Shown in pieces: positions 16,893 through 27,268 of a DNA stretch of 27,474 bases (the stretch's first letter is position 1; the number at the start of each line of letters is the position of its first letter). The notes below the pieces were generated by a model. It saw only the letters and a program-made list of their open reading frames with translations. It searched no databases and was not told the origin of the DNA. The DNA is from CAVSUR01 sp052143655 (lineage in GTDB: Bacteria > Actinomycetota > Actinomycetes > Streptosporangiales > Streptosporangiaceae): assembly GCA_052143655.1 (NCBI GenBank), contig JBKQSL010000175.1, positions 1 through 27,474 on the forward strand, given 5' to 3'. The translations under genes were made by a program, and so were the position numbers.

Positions 16893-18200
16893 TCACGGTG
16901 AGGCCGGCAGGGCGGCGATCCGGCCACCGCTTCCGGCTGACGGCGTGGGCGCGGGAAGCAGCGGCCCCGGGGGGCTGGTGACGGTGCCCACGCCGCCGGG
17001 CGGAGCAGGCGGGGCCGGCGGGGTCGGGGCGGCGAACCCGCCCAGCTTCTGCACGGCGGGGGCGGGCTTGGGCAGCTGGCCGCCGCCGCTGGCGATCAGC
17101 GCGTTGCGGCTGAGGGTGAAGCTCTGCTTGTAGGAGCCGGGTTTGATGGTGTGGGTAGTGCTGTCGACGAAGTACTGGCCGTCGTAGGTGATGCCGGCTC
17201 CCCGCACCTCGACGATCGTGCGGGCCGGCAGGATCGACCCGTAGCGGAGCACGTCGAGGGTGCCCTGGCCGGAGATGACGTTGGCGGTGGACGCGGCCTT
17301 GGCCAGGGCGATGCCGGCCGCCTGGATCGGGTTGTACTTGGCCAGGCCGGGCATGGGGCTGATCTTGAGCGGCAGCGGGCTCTTCTGGCCGAGCGGCGGG
17401 CTGATCGGGCTGACGTCGGGCACCGGGATGGGAACGGGGATGGTGTCCACCTGGATGACCACGACCCACTGGGTCTTGGCGAAGCCGTCGAAGGAGAACT
17501 GCAGCGACTCGACGTTGCTGGATCCGTCCCAGTCGATGGCGATCGGTGGCGGTGCCGGCAGGAACGGGATCGCGGTGCGCAGCATCGGCCCCCAGTAGGC
17601 CAGGTTCCTGCCGGGCAGCGGCCCGGGCTGGATGAAGAAGACGTAGCCGACGTCAGCGGCGAGGGCCTTTATGTAGGTCAGGTCGGTGCCCTGCTGAGCG
17701 GGGATCTGTTTCAGCGGGTTCGGGACGTCGATCAGGACGCTGGGCATGACAAGCGGGACAATCCCGTAGAGAGGAGCGTACTTGGCCACGGCGATGGCCA
17801 CGCGTGCCTCGGCGGGCATGGCCGGCCAGGGAAAGCCGGTCAGGTCAACGAGGTCGAGCATCCGGGTGAGGTCGTCGCCCTTGATCGAGAGGACCGATTT
17901 GCCCGGCTCGTCACTCGGCACCATCTCCTGGAACGTGATCACGCCATCCATCAAGACGGTGGCCGTGCCGGCCATGGTGGCGACCAGGATCACCCGCGTC
18001 GGGGGGTCGAAGTACCCTGCGGGCAGGAGGTCGGTGAGCAGCGGCGACCCCGTGCTCACGGCGAAGGACAGGTCGAAGCCGCTCTTCTCGGTCGCGCTCA
18101 CCGTTACGCTGACCGAGACCAGCGACTCCATCACCTCCCGCGGCGCCGGCTGAGGCTGGACGGCCCCGATCAGCAGGCTGAGGGTGAGCTCACTGGCCAC
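16893..18200 (-). CDS. gp27/late-control-D-like baseplate hub protein
   Basis: 435 aa from GTG at 18200 (VASELTLSLLIGAVQPQPAP), overlapping the LysM gene by 11 nt. The longer frame to 18281 lies inside the LysM gene and was rejected. Typical late-control-D/gp27 segments are FDLSFAVSTGSPLLTDLLPA, VILVATMAGTATVLMDGVI, PAQQGTDLTYIKALAADVGY, VFFIQPG, and a C-terminal GQGTLDVLRYGSILPA, YDGQYFVDSTTHTIKPG. The last 60 residues are Pro/Gly-rich linker. It would form the trimeric hub joining the LysM/tube initiator to the separately encoded spike. Confidence 0.85.
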   Translation of the reverse strand: MASELTLSLLIGAVQPQPAPREVMESLVSVSVTVSATEKSGFDLSFAVSTGSPLLTDLLPAGYFDPPTRVILVATMAGTATVLMDGVITFQEMVPSDEPGKSVLSIKGDDLTRMLDLVDLTGFPWPAMPAEARVAIAVAKYAPLYGIVPLVMPSVLIDVPNPLKQIPAQQGTDLTYIKALAADVGYVFFIQPGPLPGRNLAYWGPMLRTAIPFLPAPPPIAIDWDGSSNVESLQFSFDGFAKTQWVVVIQVDTIPVPIPVPDVSPISPPLGQKSPLPLKISPMPGLAKYNPIQAAGIALAKAASTANVISGQGTLDVLRYGSILPARTIVEVRGAGITYDGQYFVDSTTHTIKPGSYKQSFTLSRNALIASGGGQLPKPAPAVQKLGGFAAPTPPAPPAPPGGVGTVTSPPGPLLPAPTPSAGSGGRIAALPASP

Positions 18201-18489
18201 TGGGCACCCCGGCAGGGACGGGAATGTTGATGGTCGTGCCGGGCTGGTTGAGGTCGCTCGGTCGGTTGACCAGGTTGGCATCGGCCAGCAGCCAGGACAG
18301 CTCGGGATCGCCGAGCTCGGCGTTGGCGATCATGTCGATGCGGTCGCCAGGGCGTACCAGGTAGGTGCCCTGCGTGACAAGCTGGCCGGCCTGGGGGAGG
18401 AAGCGGCGCAGCAGGTACGGGACCGCGGTCCCGCCGGGCGAGGTCCAGGTGGCGGTGCCCACGGCGGCGTAACGGCTGGGCGAGCTCAT
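18190..18489 (-). CDS. LysM-domain baseplate hub protein
   Basis: 99 aa from ATG at 18489, preceded by AGGAGG at ideal spacing and 22 nt after the tube-initiator gene. The C-terminal half is a LysM domain: GTYLVRPGDRIDMIANAELG, DPELSWLLADANLVNRPSDL, TTINIPVP. In eCIS and phage (gp53, Afp7/Pvc7) a LysM domain sits between tube and hub; here it acts as a structural part and is not expected to bind cell wall. In Afp7 it is joined to the tube-like domain encoded by the gene just upstream, so the two are split here. Confidence 0.88.
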   Translation of the reverse strand: MSSPSRYAAVGTATWTSPGGTAVPYLLRRFLPQAGQLVTQGTYLVRPGDRIDMIANAELGDPELSWLLADANLVNRPSDLNQPGTTINIPVPAGVPSGQ

Positions 18490-18511
18490 CTCGGCATCCT
18501 CCTGGGATCGG

Positions 18512-19177
18512 TCACGGCAGGTGCTCCAGTCCGAGCGGCCGCACGTCGGTGGCGGCTACCAGGGCGCCGAGCGCTTCGGCGGTGCGGCGGTAGCCGAGGT
18601 AGAGCGTCGATCCGAGGTGGGTAATCGGCAGGTCGTTGGTGGTGAGCACCTTGAGTTCGATGCTGGCCTTGACCCGGATCGGCCGGAGCTGGGGATCAAA
18701 GGCCTCCTCGGTGATTGACAGGCTGCCGACTAGCACCGGAACCACTCGTTTGACGCCCCAGACCAGCACGATGAGGGGCGCCTCGGCCGGGGCGACCTCG
18801 AGCATTCCCTGGTCGAAGAGCGCGTCGGTCGCCTGCAGCTCGTCGGCGGAGGGCGTGATCAGTGCCTCGAGCGAGGCCAGGGCCGGCAGCAGGCCATTCT
18901 CGACGACAGGCGCACTGCCTGGGTCGGTCGGCTTCTCCAGCTGGTCGGTGGCGTCGAGCTCGGCTTCCAGCTTGATCGTCTCGCGCGGCGCGCCTGTGAG
19001 ACGCAGCGCCTCGAGGCGGTCACCGGGCTCGCCGGTCATGGCCCGGGGCTGCAGAGTCCGGGTGACGGTCTCGGGGTTGTACTGGAACACGATCACGTCG
19101 ACGATCGCTTTGGTGCGTGGGTCGAGCTGGATCAGGCCGCCATGCAGCAGCTTCGGGGACCCTGGAAACGAGCTCAC
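18512..19177 (-). CDS. CIS tube-initiator (gp53/Afp7 N-terminal-like) protein
   Basis: 221 aa from GTG at 19177, overlapping the preceding stop (GTGA). The segments VIVFQYNPETVTRTLQPRAM, PRETIKLEAELDATDQLEKP, ALEALITPSADELQ-like helix, PLIVLVWGVKRVVPVLVGSL and SITEEAFDPQLRPIRVKASI are those of the CIS tube-protein domain found directly before LysM genes. These are tube-like beta barrels that connect the inner tube with the gp27 hub. The length is normal for the free-standing version. Confidence 0.88.
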   Translation of the reverse strand: MSSFPGSPKLLHGGLIQLDPRTKAIVDVIVFQYNPETVTRTLQPRAMTGEPGDRLEALRLTGAPRETIKLEAELDATDQLEKPTDPGSAPVVENGLLPALASLEALITPSADELQATDALFDQGMLEVAPAEAPLIVLVWGVKRVVPVLVGSLSITEEAFDPQLRPIRVKASIELKVLTTNDLPITHLGSTLYLGYRRTAEALGALVAATDVRPLGLEHLP

Positions 19178-19490
19178 CGGGCCTCCCCTAGCATGGCCGG
19201 TCGGGACCGGCGCCGGCCGGGCGGTACCAGCCGGGCTGTGCGGGTGCCGACGAGGATGCCGCCGGGCAGTGCCGCCAGTACATCATCGGCAATCCGGGCG
19301 CCTAGTGCGGAAGCGCCGTCGGCGTCCCGGCCTCGCCGGGCGCCGCTCCCTGCCGGGCCACGCTGGCCGGCGGCGCGCCAGCGCAGCTGCCGGGCGAGTT
19401 CCCGCTCCAGGGCCCTGGCCAGGTGCTCACGCTCGCGCCGGGTGAGCGAGGTGCCGTCAATCACGATCTGGTCGATGCGCAGGCTGATCT

Positions 19491-19494
<4 letters not shown>
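19174..19494 (-). CDS. Small basic protein of unknown function in the eCIS operon
   Basis: 106 aa; ATG at 19494 overlaps the ATPase stop (ATGA) and its own stop overlaps the tube-initiator start, so it is embedded in a tightly coupled set. The N-terminus KISLRIDQIVIDGTSLTRRE, REHLARALERELARQL is a short strand and an amphipathic helix, followed by an Arg/Gly-rich linker and a second helix (ALGARIADDVLAALPGG). I do not recognise a named family. Short proteins of this layout occur beside eCIS ATPases, so a chaperone or baseplate-assembly adaptor is possible, but nothing in the sequence proves it. Confidence 0.65.
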
Positions 19495-21457
<1,963 letters not shown>

Positions 21458-21461
<4 letters not shown>

Positions 21462-22663
21462 GACAGCACCAGGCGCTGGTTCGGGTCAAAGCTGGTCTGG
21501 CCGGCCACGACCGGGATGCTGTCCTGTCCGTCCACCCGCAGGCGCAGGACATACGAGCCAGCGGAAAATCCCTGCAGGGTGAACGACAGGGACGTGCGGG
21601 GCTCGCTGCCGGGCGCCCCAGGGGTGCCGGCCACGATCTGAGAGCCGACGGCGAGAGCGACCGTCTGGGACGCGAGCACGGCGGGCGCGCAGGTGACCTC
21701 GATGGTCGCCGACCCGCTGGAAAGCTTCGCGGCGAGCGGGGCGCTGCTCGTGATCACGGGTACCAGGACGAGCGGGACGGCGTTGCTGGCGATCGTGTCG
21801 CCGTCGGCGGCGGTCACCTGGGCGGTGACGGCGACGACTCCGGCGGGCAGCGCCGGGTCCGTCGGCATCTGGACCGTGACAGCGCTGCTGGACGCCGTGG
21901 CGACCGGCAGCAGCTGCGGGCCGCTGAGCGCGCCGCCCGAAACCCGGACCTGGGGCACCCCGGCCAGACGCTGGCCGGTCAGGGTCACCGTATCGCCGGG
22001 GCGGGCGCCAGGCTGGGCGCCCGGCGGCGACGCTGCCTGGATGAACGGCGCGACCTGCGCGCCGGCGTGCGGTCCCAGGTCACCGCCAGAACGGGCCAGG
22101 ACCGGTAGCGGTGCCCGGAGCGGCTGATTGTTGTCGATCAGGACCACGGCAGCGTCGTAACTCGCCGAAATGCGGTAACCAGTGCTGAAGGTAGCCCAGA
22201 GCCGGGAGATCTCGTCCATCGGGATGGGATGCGGGGTGACCCTGACACTGTCGGGCTGGTCCTCCAGGCCGCTCCCGCTCAGTGCCGCGGCGATGGCATC
22301 GGGAGACAGCACGGGCTGGTCGTTGAGCAGCTGCATTCCGACGCCCAGGAGCCGGTGGGCCAGGACCTCGTCGTCGTCTTCGCCGTAGGCGGTCATCAGG
22401 TAGGACAGCACGAGCGGCAGGGGAGGCTGGCCGGACTCACCGGGACGGATTCCGGGCGGGTCCTGGTTGCGCCAGGCAGCGTCGATGGAGGTCTGGTACA
22501 AGAAGAGGTTGATCTGGTTGCCGGCGCTGCCGTCCTGGCGCGCCCGGTCAGGCGGGCGGGTGGTCACCGTCGTTCCCGCGAGGTCGGCGTCGCCGGACAC
22601 CGCCTGGAACAGCATGTTCCGAAGCGTCGAGGTCACCGCCGCGATGGCCCGGTCGTTGCTCAA
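21458..22663 (-). CDS. DUF4255 (Pvc16/Afp16-like) tube-sheath terminator with Ig-like C-terminus
   Basis: 401 aa; ATG at 22663 overlaps the preceding stop (ATGA). The N-terminal 190 residues show the DUF4255 pattern: AIAAVTSTLRNMLFQAV, NQINLFLYQTSIDAAWRNQD, LPLVLSYLMTAYGEDDDEVL, AHRLLGVGMQLLNDQPVL, IPMDEISRLWATF. This domain caps and terminates tube and sheath in Afp/PVC. About 205-401 hold one or two IPT/Ig-like beta domains (PGDTVTLTGQRLAGVPQVRV, SYVLRLRVDGQDSIPVV), a common extension in actinobacterial members. Confidence 0.92.
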
Positions 22664-23778
22664 CCGACCCTCCCAGCCGCCCGCGCGCGCAGGTAGTCCT
22701 CCAGCCGGCTGGGCTGGGGCCGGACGGGACGGCCGTCGCCGGCCCCGGCGGCTGCGCCCGGGGGAGGCGGCGGAGGACCGACGCGGACCTCGACGCGTCC
22801 GATGGTTACCGTCACCTCGTCGGGCTGGGCTGCGGCGGCCGTTCGCCGGTCGACGCCGGGGCGTGCTGGCCGGGATGCCCTGGCCCGGTCATCGGCTGCC
22901 AGCTCAGCCAGCCCGGTCCGGTCCGCGCGCAGCGGGAAGCGCCTGGGCGCGGCCGCCTCGGCCGGATCAGGCTGGGGCCGGGGAGCAGGCGCTGGCACCC
23001 GGTCCATCGCGAGAGCCGGCTCGTTCGGGTCAATGCGCCCGTTCGGTTCCGGGCTTGCCTCGAATCGGCTGCCAGGGGTGGCCGGGACCGCGAGTCCGGC
23101 GGCGGAGAGATCACCAGGCATCGAGCCCGTCGACGCTGGGCGGGAGCCTGTCGGCGCCGGGGCGTAGCCCGTCGGCCCGGACGCCCGGTGTGCCGGGCCG
23201 GATGGCGGACGCGGGCCCCGCGGCGGTAGTGGGCGGCGCTCGTTGCGATCGCTCACGTCGCCGGGTACAGCAGGGCGGCCGGGGCGCTCCCGGCTGGACG
23301 CCGCCACAGCATGATCCGCTGAGACCGGCCGGGCGGCAGATGGCGAACTGATCACCGTCGGCGGCCCGCCGGGCCGCGCCGGAGGGCCGCCGGATGCGCG
23401 CCGACGGCGACCGGCCACCGACCCGGAGACGTCCTCCGGGACCGCAGGGGCCGAGGGGGCGTGGGATGAGCGGGGTGAGTTCTGGGGCCTCAGGCCAGGC
23501 CATGGACGCGCCGTTTCCGCGTCCGGGTGGTCGCCGGGAACCGCCGGGGCGGGTGCGGGGGGCCTGCCGGCGGTCGGCGGGACGTCGCCCGGTGGCCTGG
23601 CGGGGGGCGCTGCGGCCTCGTTGCCGATCTCGAACGGTGACCATGTTTTGTCGCGCAGTGCTCGTTCCGGCCCCAGTTCAGCATCAGGCGGCGTCGGCTC
23701 GAAACGGGAGCGGGGGCGCACCCGCAACGACGGCCGGTCGGCCGCGAGCCGCCGCACCCGGTCTATATAAGCCGTCAT
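22660..23778 (-). CDS. Proline-rich, largely disordered eCIS-associated protein
   Basis: 372 aa; ATG at 23778 overlaps the preceding stop (ATGA), chosen over the ATG at 23787 for the coupling. The N-terminal 50 residues (TAYIDRVRRLAADRPSLRVR, RSRFEP) and the C-terminal 60 (DEVTVTIGRVEVRVGPPPPP, SRLEDYLRARAAG) look conserved, with some 260 residues of Pro/Arg/Ala/Ser-rich low complexity between. The TIGRVEVR plus LEDYLRxR ending recurs in proteins next to DUF4255 genes in eCIS loci. Function is unknown. It sits where a length-determining or assembly factor would be expected, but it has no long coiled coil, so I do not call it a tape measure. Confidence 0.7.
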   Translation of the reverse strand: MTAYIDRVRRLAADRPSLRVRPRSRFEPTPPDAELGPERALRDKTWSPFEIGNEAAAPPARPPGDVPPTAGRPPAPAPAVPGDHPDAETARPWPGLRPQNSPRSSHAPSAPAVPEDVSGSVAGRRRRASGGPPARPGGPPTVISSPSAARPVSADHAVAASSRERPGRPAVPGDVSDRNERRPLPPRGPRPPSGPAHRASGPTGYAPAPTGSRPASTGSMPGDLSAAGLAVPATPGSRFEASPEPNGRIDPNEPALAMDRVPAPAPRPQPDPAEAAAPRRFPLRADRTGLAELAADDRARASRPARPGVDRRTAAAAQPDEVTVTIGRVEVRVGPPPPPPGAAAGAGDGRPVRPQPSRLEDYLRARAAGRVG

Positions 23779-24503
23779 CGGGCACACGATTCGAGGTAGA
23801 ACCGGCGCCGATACAGGCTCATCTCAAGGATGTCCCGCTCGGCCCACCCGTACGCCAGCGCCAGCTGGTGGACCTCATCCAGGCGGCCCTGCACCCACCG
23901 GGTCAGCTCCGTCCACAGGATCGAGCGGATATCGACGGTCTCGGGCCACACGGCTCCGCAGGGGCATTCGATGTCGGCGGTGACCTCGGCGCCCGGATCG
24001 CTGCCCGCCAGGCCACCGGCTACCCGCTCTGCCACTGCGGGGGGCAGCGCGGCCGCGACTGCAGGGGCGCCTGGCCCCTCCATGGCCTCGACGCACCGCT
24101 CGAGCAGGTCAGCGATCGTCGCCTTCGGGCCCAGGCCGGCCACCTCGCTCAAGTCGCCGTTGGTCGGCACGCGGCACCGGATGCGCAGGCCGTATTCCTC
24201 GAAGGTCACCGTGCTCACCGGGTCGCCAGGATGAGCCGGCACCACCTCCGCGATGGGGATCGCGAGCTCGACCTCTTCGCCGCAGTCCGGGCAGGTCGCC
24301 ACCATGTCGAGGTCGGGACCGAACAGCCAGCGCCGCAGGTCGAACAGCAGCAGATCGCACGCGCCCACGGTCATAACCGCCGGATCGCAGGCAGGTTCAA
24401 CCAGCCCGAGTGATCGGAGCAGGGCTGGTGCGCGGTCCGGTAGCGGCTCGCCCATCCCGTCCTCCCAGGCGTCCACCAGCGCTAGGGTGCTCAGGACCTG
24501 CAT
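23775..24503 (-). CDS. Zinc-ribbon baseplate protein (T4 gp26-like) of the eCIS
   Basis: 242 aa from ATG at 24503, 5 nt after the tube stop; the longer frame to 24806 lies inside the tube gene and was rejected. The order is a helical start (QVLSTLALVDAWEDGMGEPL, DRAPALLRSL), CDLLLFDLRRWLFGPDLDMV, then two cysteine pairs, CPDC in ATCPDCGEEVELAIP and CPCG in ADIECPCGAVWPETVDI, and an Arg-rich end HQLALAYGWAERDILEMSLY, RRRFYLE. The split CxxC/CxC pairs suggest a zinc-binding knuckle. Proteins of this type follow tube genes in many eCIS and resemble T4 baseplate hub protein gp26. The family match is from motif memory. Confidence 0.72.
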   Translation of the reverse strand: MQVLSTLALVDAWEDGMGEPLPDRAPALLRSLGLVEPACDPAVMTVGACDLLLFDLRRWLFGPDLDMVATCPDCGEEVELAIPIAEVVPAHPGDPVSTVTFEEYGLRIRCRVPTNGDLSEVAGLGPKATIADLLERCVEAMEGPGAPAVAAALPPAVAERVAGGLAGSDPGAEVTADIECPCGAVWPETVDIRSILWTELTRWVQGRLDEVHQLALAYGWAERDILEMSLYRRRFYLESCAR

Positions 24504-24508
24504 GCCGG

Positions 24509-25048
24509 TCAGCTGCTCGGATCGTTGAAGCTCGGCTCCGTCGGCTCGGTTACGGTCTGGTCGCGGATCCAGCCCTCGTTCTCCAGCTTGATGTGCTGGA
24601 TGGCCACAGCGTTGGCGTTGCCGTCCAGCTCGGGCATGGCCTGATACTCCGACACCCAGGCCCGGAAGACGTGGTAGGAGATGACTATCTGCCCGGCTTC
24701 GTTGCAAAGAACAATCGTGAGGTTCTTGCGGAAGTCGAGAAGCGAGACCTCCTGAGTGGCGTTGCTGGCCTGAGCGTTGTTGTAATCCCACACCTTGTTG
24801 GCCCACTGCTCAAAGTCGGTGTCGTAGGTCACCCCCCGCTCGAGGGTGATGGGGTCGTATTCGGTCGGCCCCGGTGATTTGCGGCTCGAGCTCATATCGG
24901 CGCCGTCGCGGAACGTGACCACCTTGGTGACGCGCTTGAGCGCGCTCACCTTGCTCACGCCGGCAACGTATGTAGTGCTGCCCGCCAGCTGCACCTTGAA
25001 CCTGTAGTTCTTGTACGGGTCGATCCGGGCGCTCTTGAAGGGGGGCAT
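24509..25048 (-). CDS. Inner tube protein (gp19-like, Afp1/Pvc1-type)
   Basis: 179 aa; ATG at 25048, with AAGGAG overlapping the sheath stop codon. The sequence DPYKNYRFKVQLAGSTTYVA, GVSKVSALKRVTKVVTFRDG, TLERGVTYDTDFEQWANKVW, QEVSLLDFRKNLTIVLCNEA, VISYHVFRAWVSEYQAMPEL is a textbook contractile-tail tube subunit (gp19/Hcp fold). It lies 10 nt downstream of the sheath gene. It is the only canonical tube gene in the window, while Afp and PVC carry two or three. Confidence 0.95.
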   Translation of the reverse strand: MPPFKSARIDPYKNYRFKVQLAGSTTYVAGVSKVSALKRVTKVVTFRDGADMSSSRKSPGPTEYDPITLERGVTYDTDFEQWANKVWDYNNAQASNATQEVSLLDFRKNLTIVLCNEAGQIVISYHVFRAWVSEYQAMPELDGNANAVAIQHIKLENEGWIRDQTVTEPTEPSFNDPSS

Positions 25049-25058
25049 CTGACTCTCC

Positions 25059-26750
25059 TTAGCCTTGCAGCTGGCCGACCAGCTGCTCGATCTGGATGAT
25101 CACGAACTCGGCAGGCATCAGCGGCTGGAACCCCACGAGGATGTTCAAGATGCCTAGATCGATGCTGTTCTGCGGGTTGTTGTCAGCATCGCACTGGACC
25201 AGGTAGGCCTCGCCCGGCGTGCTCCCCTGAAAGGCTCCCTGCGTGAAGAGCGAATTCATGAATGCGCCGATGTTGAGGCGGATGGAGGACCACAACGGTT
25301 CGTCGTTCGGTTCGAACACTGCCCACTGGGTGCCCCGGCGAATTGACTCCTCCACGAACAGCGCTGTCCGCCGCACCGAGATGTACTTCCACTGCGACGC
25401 ATCCTCGTCGGCTCCGGCTGCGGTCCGGGCACCCCACGACACCGGGCCGGCCAGGGGAAGCGTGCGCAGGCAGTTGACGGCGATGGGGTTGAGCACGCCG
25501 CTTTCGCCGTCGTCGATGTGGACCGCCAGGTCGCTGATCCCAGCGATCGCTGCCGCCGTGCCCGCCGGCGCTTTCCAGACCCCGCGGGCATCGTCGGTGC
25601 TCGCCCACACCCCGGCGACGGCACCGCACGGGCCCAGCTGCACCGTCGCGCCGGTGACCGGGTCGGAAACCAGCAGGTTGGGGTAGTAAGTGGCGGCGTT
25701 CGCGGTGTCAGGTCCCCCGAGGGCGGCCGTGCCGTTCACGGTCTCGAAGGTGAGCGGGGGGGTGGCCTGCGACCACGCGGTCGGCGGATCGACGATGAGC
25801 ATGGCCCGCTTCTGGGCGCAGAAGGTCGCCACGTCGCCGAGTGTGGCTGGGGGGTATGTCTGTTTCCAGGTGGTCGGCAGACAGAGCATGTTGAAAATAT
25901 CCGCCTTGACCAGTGCGTAAATGCCTGTCGTGCCGTCAACGGGCACCACATCGAGAGGACTGGCGGCGGTCGGGACGGGCACATCCACACCGAGGCTGCT
26001 CGCAGGCGGGGCCGGTTTGGCTCCGGCGTCCGACTGGCCTTCACCGGCCGATTCGCCTTCGGCGGCCGGCTTGGCCTTGGGGGGCGGCTCGGGGAAATAG
26101 GTCCCGACGGCAGGGGGCTTTGTTCCGGTAGTGAGGTTGCTGTTCGCCGTATCCACGTTCATCAACGCCGATGATGCAAGCGCCGTGGTGATCCCTATAC
26201 CGCCGGTTGACGCTCCGAGACCACCGGCACCGACGCTGAGACCCGTGTAGCTCTCGCTCGCAACGCTGACACCACCGATACCGGTCTCCGTGATCGTGAG
26301 GTTGAACTGCGTCGCCGGGTTTTTCAGGTTCTTGGTGTCCACTACCACCTGCAAGTTGTTCCCCCACGTGCCTGGCGACGTTGCAACGAGACCGATCTCC
26401 GCAGGTCCGGATTCCGGAGGAAGGGCGATGCGGGCCGCTGCCCCGCTCCCGCCTTCCCCGGGCATAGCGGCGCGCACGATCTGGGCGCTGTTACCGCCGT
26501 TCATGAAGAACAGGAACACGGCATAATTCATCGGGAACGCGGCATCTTTCACCTGGCTGCTGGGGTCAAACCCGCCGAAGGCGCGCACGAAGTCCGCCCA
26601 GCTATTGACTTGTACGGGCGTATCGGCGACTGGCCCACGGGCGGCGTACCCGACAAATGCGGCGACCGACGTTGGCACCCCGACAATGGTGTGGACGGAG
26701 CTTTGGACTTCCTGGATATACACACCTGGGTACGTCGGCGTTATGGGCAT
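25059..26750 (-). CDS. Contractile sheath protein (gp18/Afp2-4-like)
   Basis: 563 aa. ATG at 26750 follows GAGGAG at 7 nt and begins PITPTYPGVYIQEVQSSVHT, the invariant start of eCIS and phage sheath proteins; the open frame runs on to 27302, but that part has no homology. Further sheath marks are TSVAAFVGYAARGPVADTPV, NSWADFVRAFGGF, and at the C-terminus SIRLNIGAFMNSLFTQGAFQ, NNPQNSIDLGILNILVGFQP, AEFVIIQIEQLVGQLQG, which holds the strands that interlace with neighbouring subunits. About residues 210-253 are a Pro/Ala/Glu-rich surface insert. It is the first gene of the operon and the only sheath gene, whereas Afp has three. Confidence 0.95.
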   Translation of the reverse strand: MPITPTYPGVYIQEVQSSVHTIVGVPTSVAAFVGYAARGPVADTPVQVNSWADFVRAFGGFDPSSQVKDAAFPMNYAVFLFFMNGGNSAQIVRAAMPGEGGSGAAARIALPPESGPAEIGLVATSPGTWGNNLQVVVDTKNLKNPATQFNLTITETGIGGVSVASESYTGLSVGAGGLGASTGGIGITTALASSALMNVDTANSNLTTGTKPPAVGTYFPEPPPKAKPAAEGESAGEGQSDAGAKPAPPASSLGVDVPVPTAASPLDVVPVDGTTGIYALVKADIFNMLCLPTTWKQTYPPATLGDVATFCAQKRAMLIVDPPTAWSQATPPLTFETVNGTAALGGPDTANAATYYPNLLVSDPVTGATVQLGPCGAVAGVWASTDDARGVWKAPAGTAAAIAGISDLAVHIDDGESGVLNPIAVNCLRTLPLAGPVSWGARTAAGADEDASQWKYISVRRTALFVEESIRRGTQWAVFEPNDEPLWSSIRLNIGAFMNSLFTQGAFQGSTPGEAYLVQCDADNNPQNSIDLGILNILVGFQPLMPAEFVIIQIEQLVGQLQG

Positions 26751-26800
26751 GCCTAATCTCCTCGACCGGATCGGTGCGCTGGTTAACCGTACGAATGGGG

Positions 26801-26820
26801 CCGTGACCCAGGTGTCACGG
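26801..26820. promoter_or_regulatory. Perfect palindrome, candidate operator upstream of the eCIS operon
   Basis: CCGTGAC (26801-26807) and GTCACGG (26814-26820) are perfect 7-base inverted arms around CCAGGT, with a further GTGAC half-site at about 26824-26828. The palindrome starts 51 nt upstream of the sheath ATG on the - strand. Read on the - strand it contains GTGACA, which could serve as a -35; no convincing -10 is seen. A second palindrome GGTTAACC lies at 26781-26788. This suits a dimeric repressor or activator site; the regulator is not in the window. Confidence 0.4.
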
Positions 26821-27268
26821 GAGCGTGACCGCCGCGTTACGGTTCCGCGATCGCTATGTCGCTGCGCTCTGCGTCGGCAGAGACGCCGTTCAAGGACGAT
26901 GCCGGCAGCACGTCCCGGGGAAGGCCGTCGGCGATGTCTCCCCGGGCATCTGATGGGCCGACCTGAGCTGGTACTTGCCTGACGGCAGCGCCACGGACGT
27001 CGTTCCCCGCTGCTCGCCACCGCGGGCCGGGCGGTAGCGCACGTCAGACCCGGTTCCGGGCGCAACACCACGGACTTTAGGTATTTCGTGCTGACTGGGG
27101 TGTGATCGACTTGCCGCGTAGTTTGGATCTTGCTGGGCGGTTTGAGAATGGTCCCTGGGCACTGCGGGCATGACAGAAGCCCGCATCTCGCTGCGGGTGG
27201 GCGCGGTTCCACTGGCCGCGGTGGTGCGCTGACCTCCATTTCCAGGTTGTCCGGGCAGGCCGCAGCTG
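26821..27268. other. Intergenic region upstream of the eCIS operon
   Basis: The frame continuous with the sheath gene is open across this region (from an ATG at 27272 that overlaps the preceding stop as ATGA), but its translation is Arg/Pro-rich and resembles no family I know. The first 60 codons, with MTAAACPDNLEMEV and LLSCPQCPGT, could be a separate small protein, but the frame has no stop before the sheath start. I treat it as leader/promoter DNA. Confidence 0.35.

Noticed and set aside
17151..18230. + strand open frame of 359 codons opposite the hub gene
   Set aside because: Antisense shadow with Gly/Asp/Arg-rich composition and no domain.
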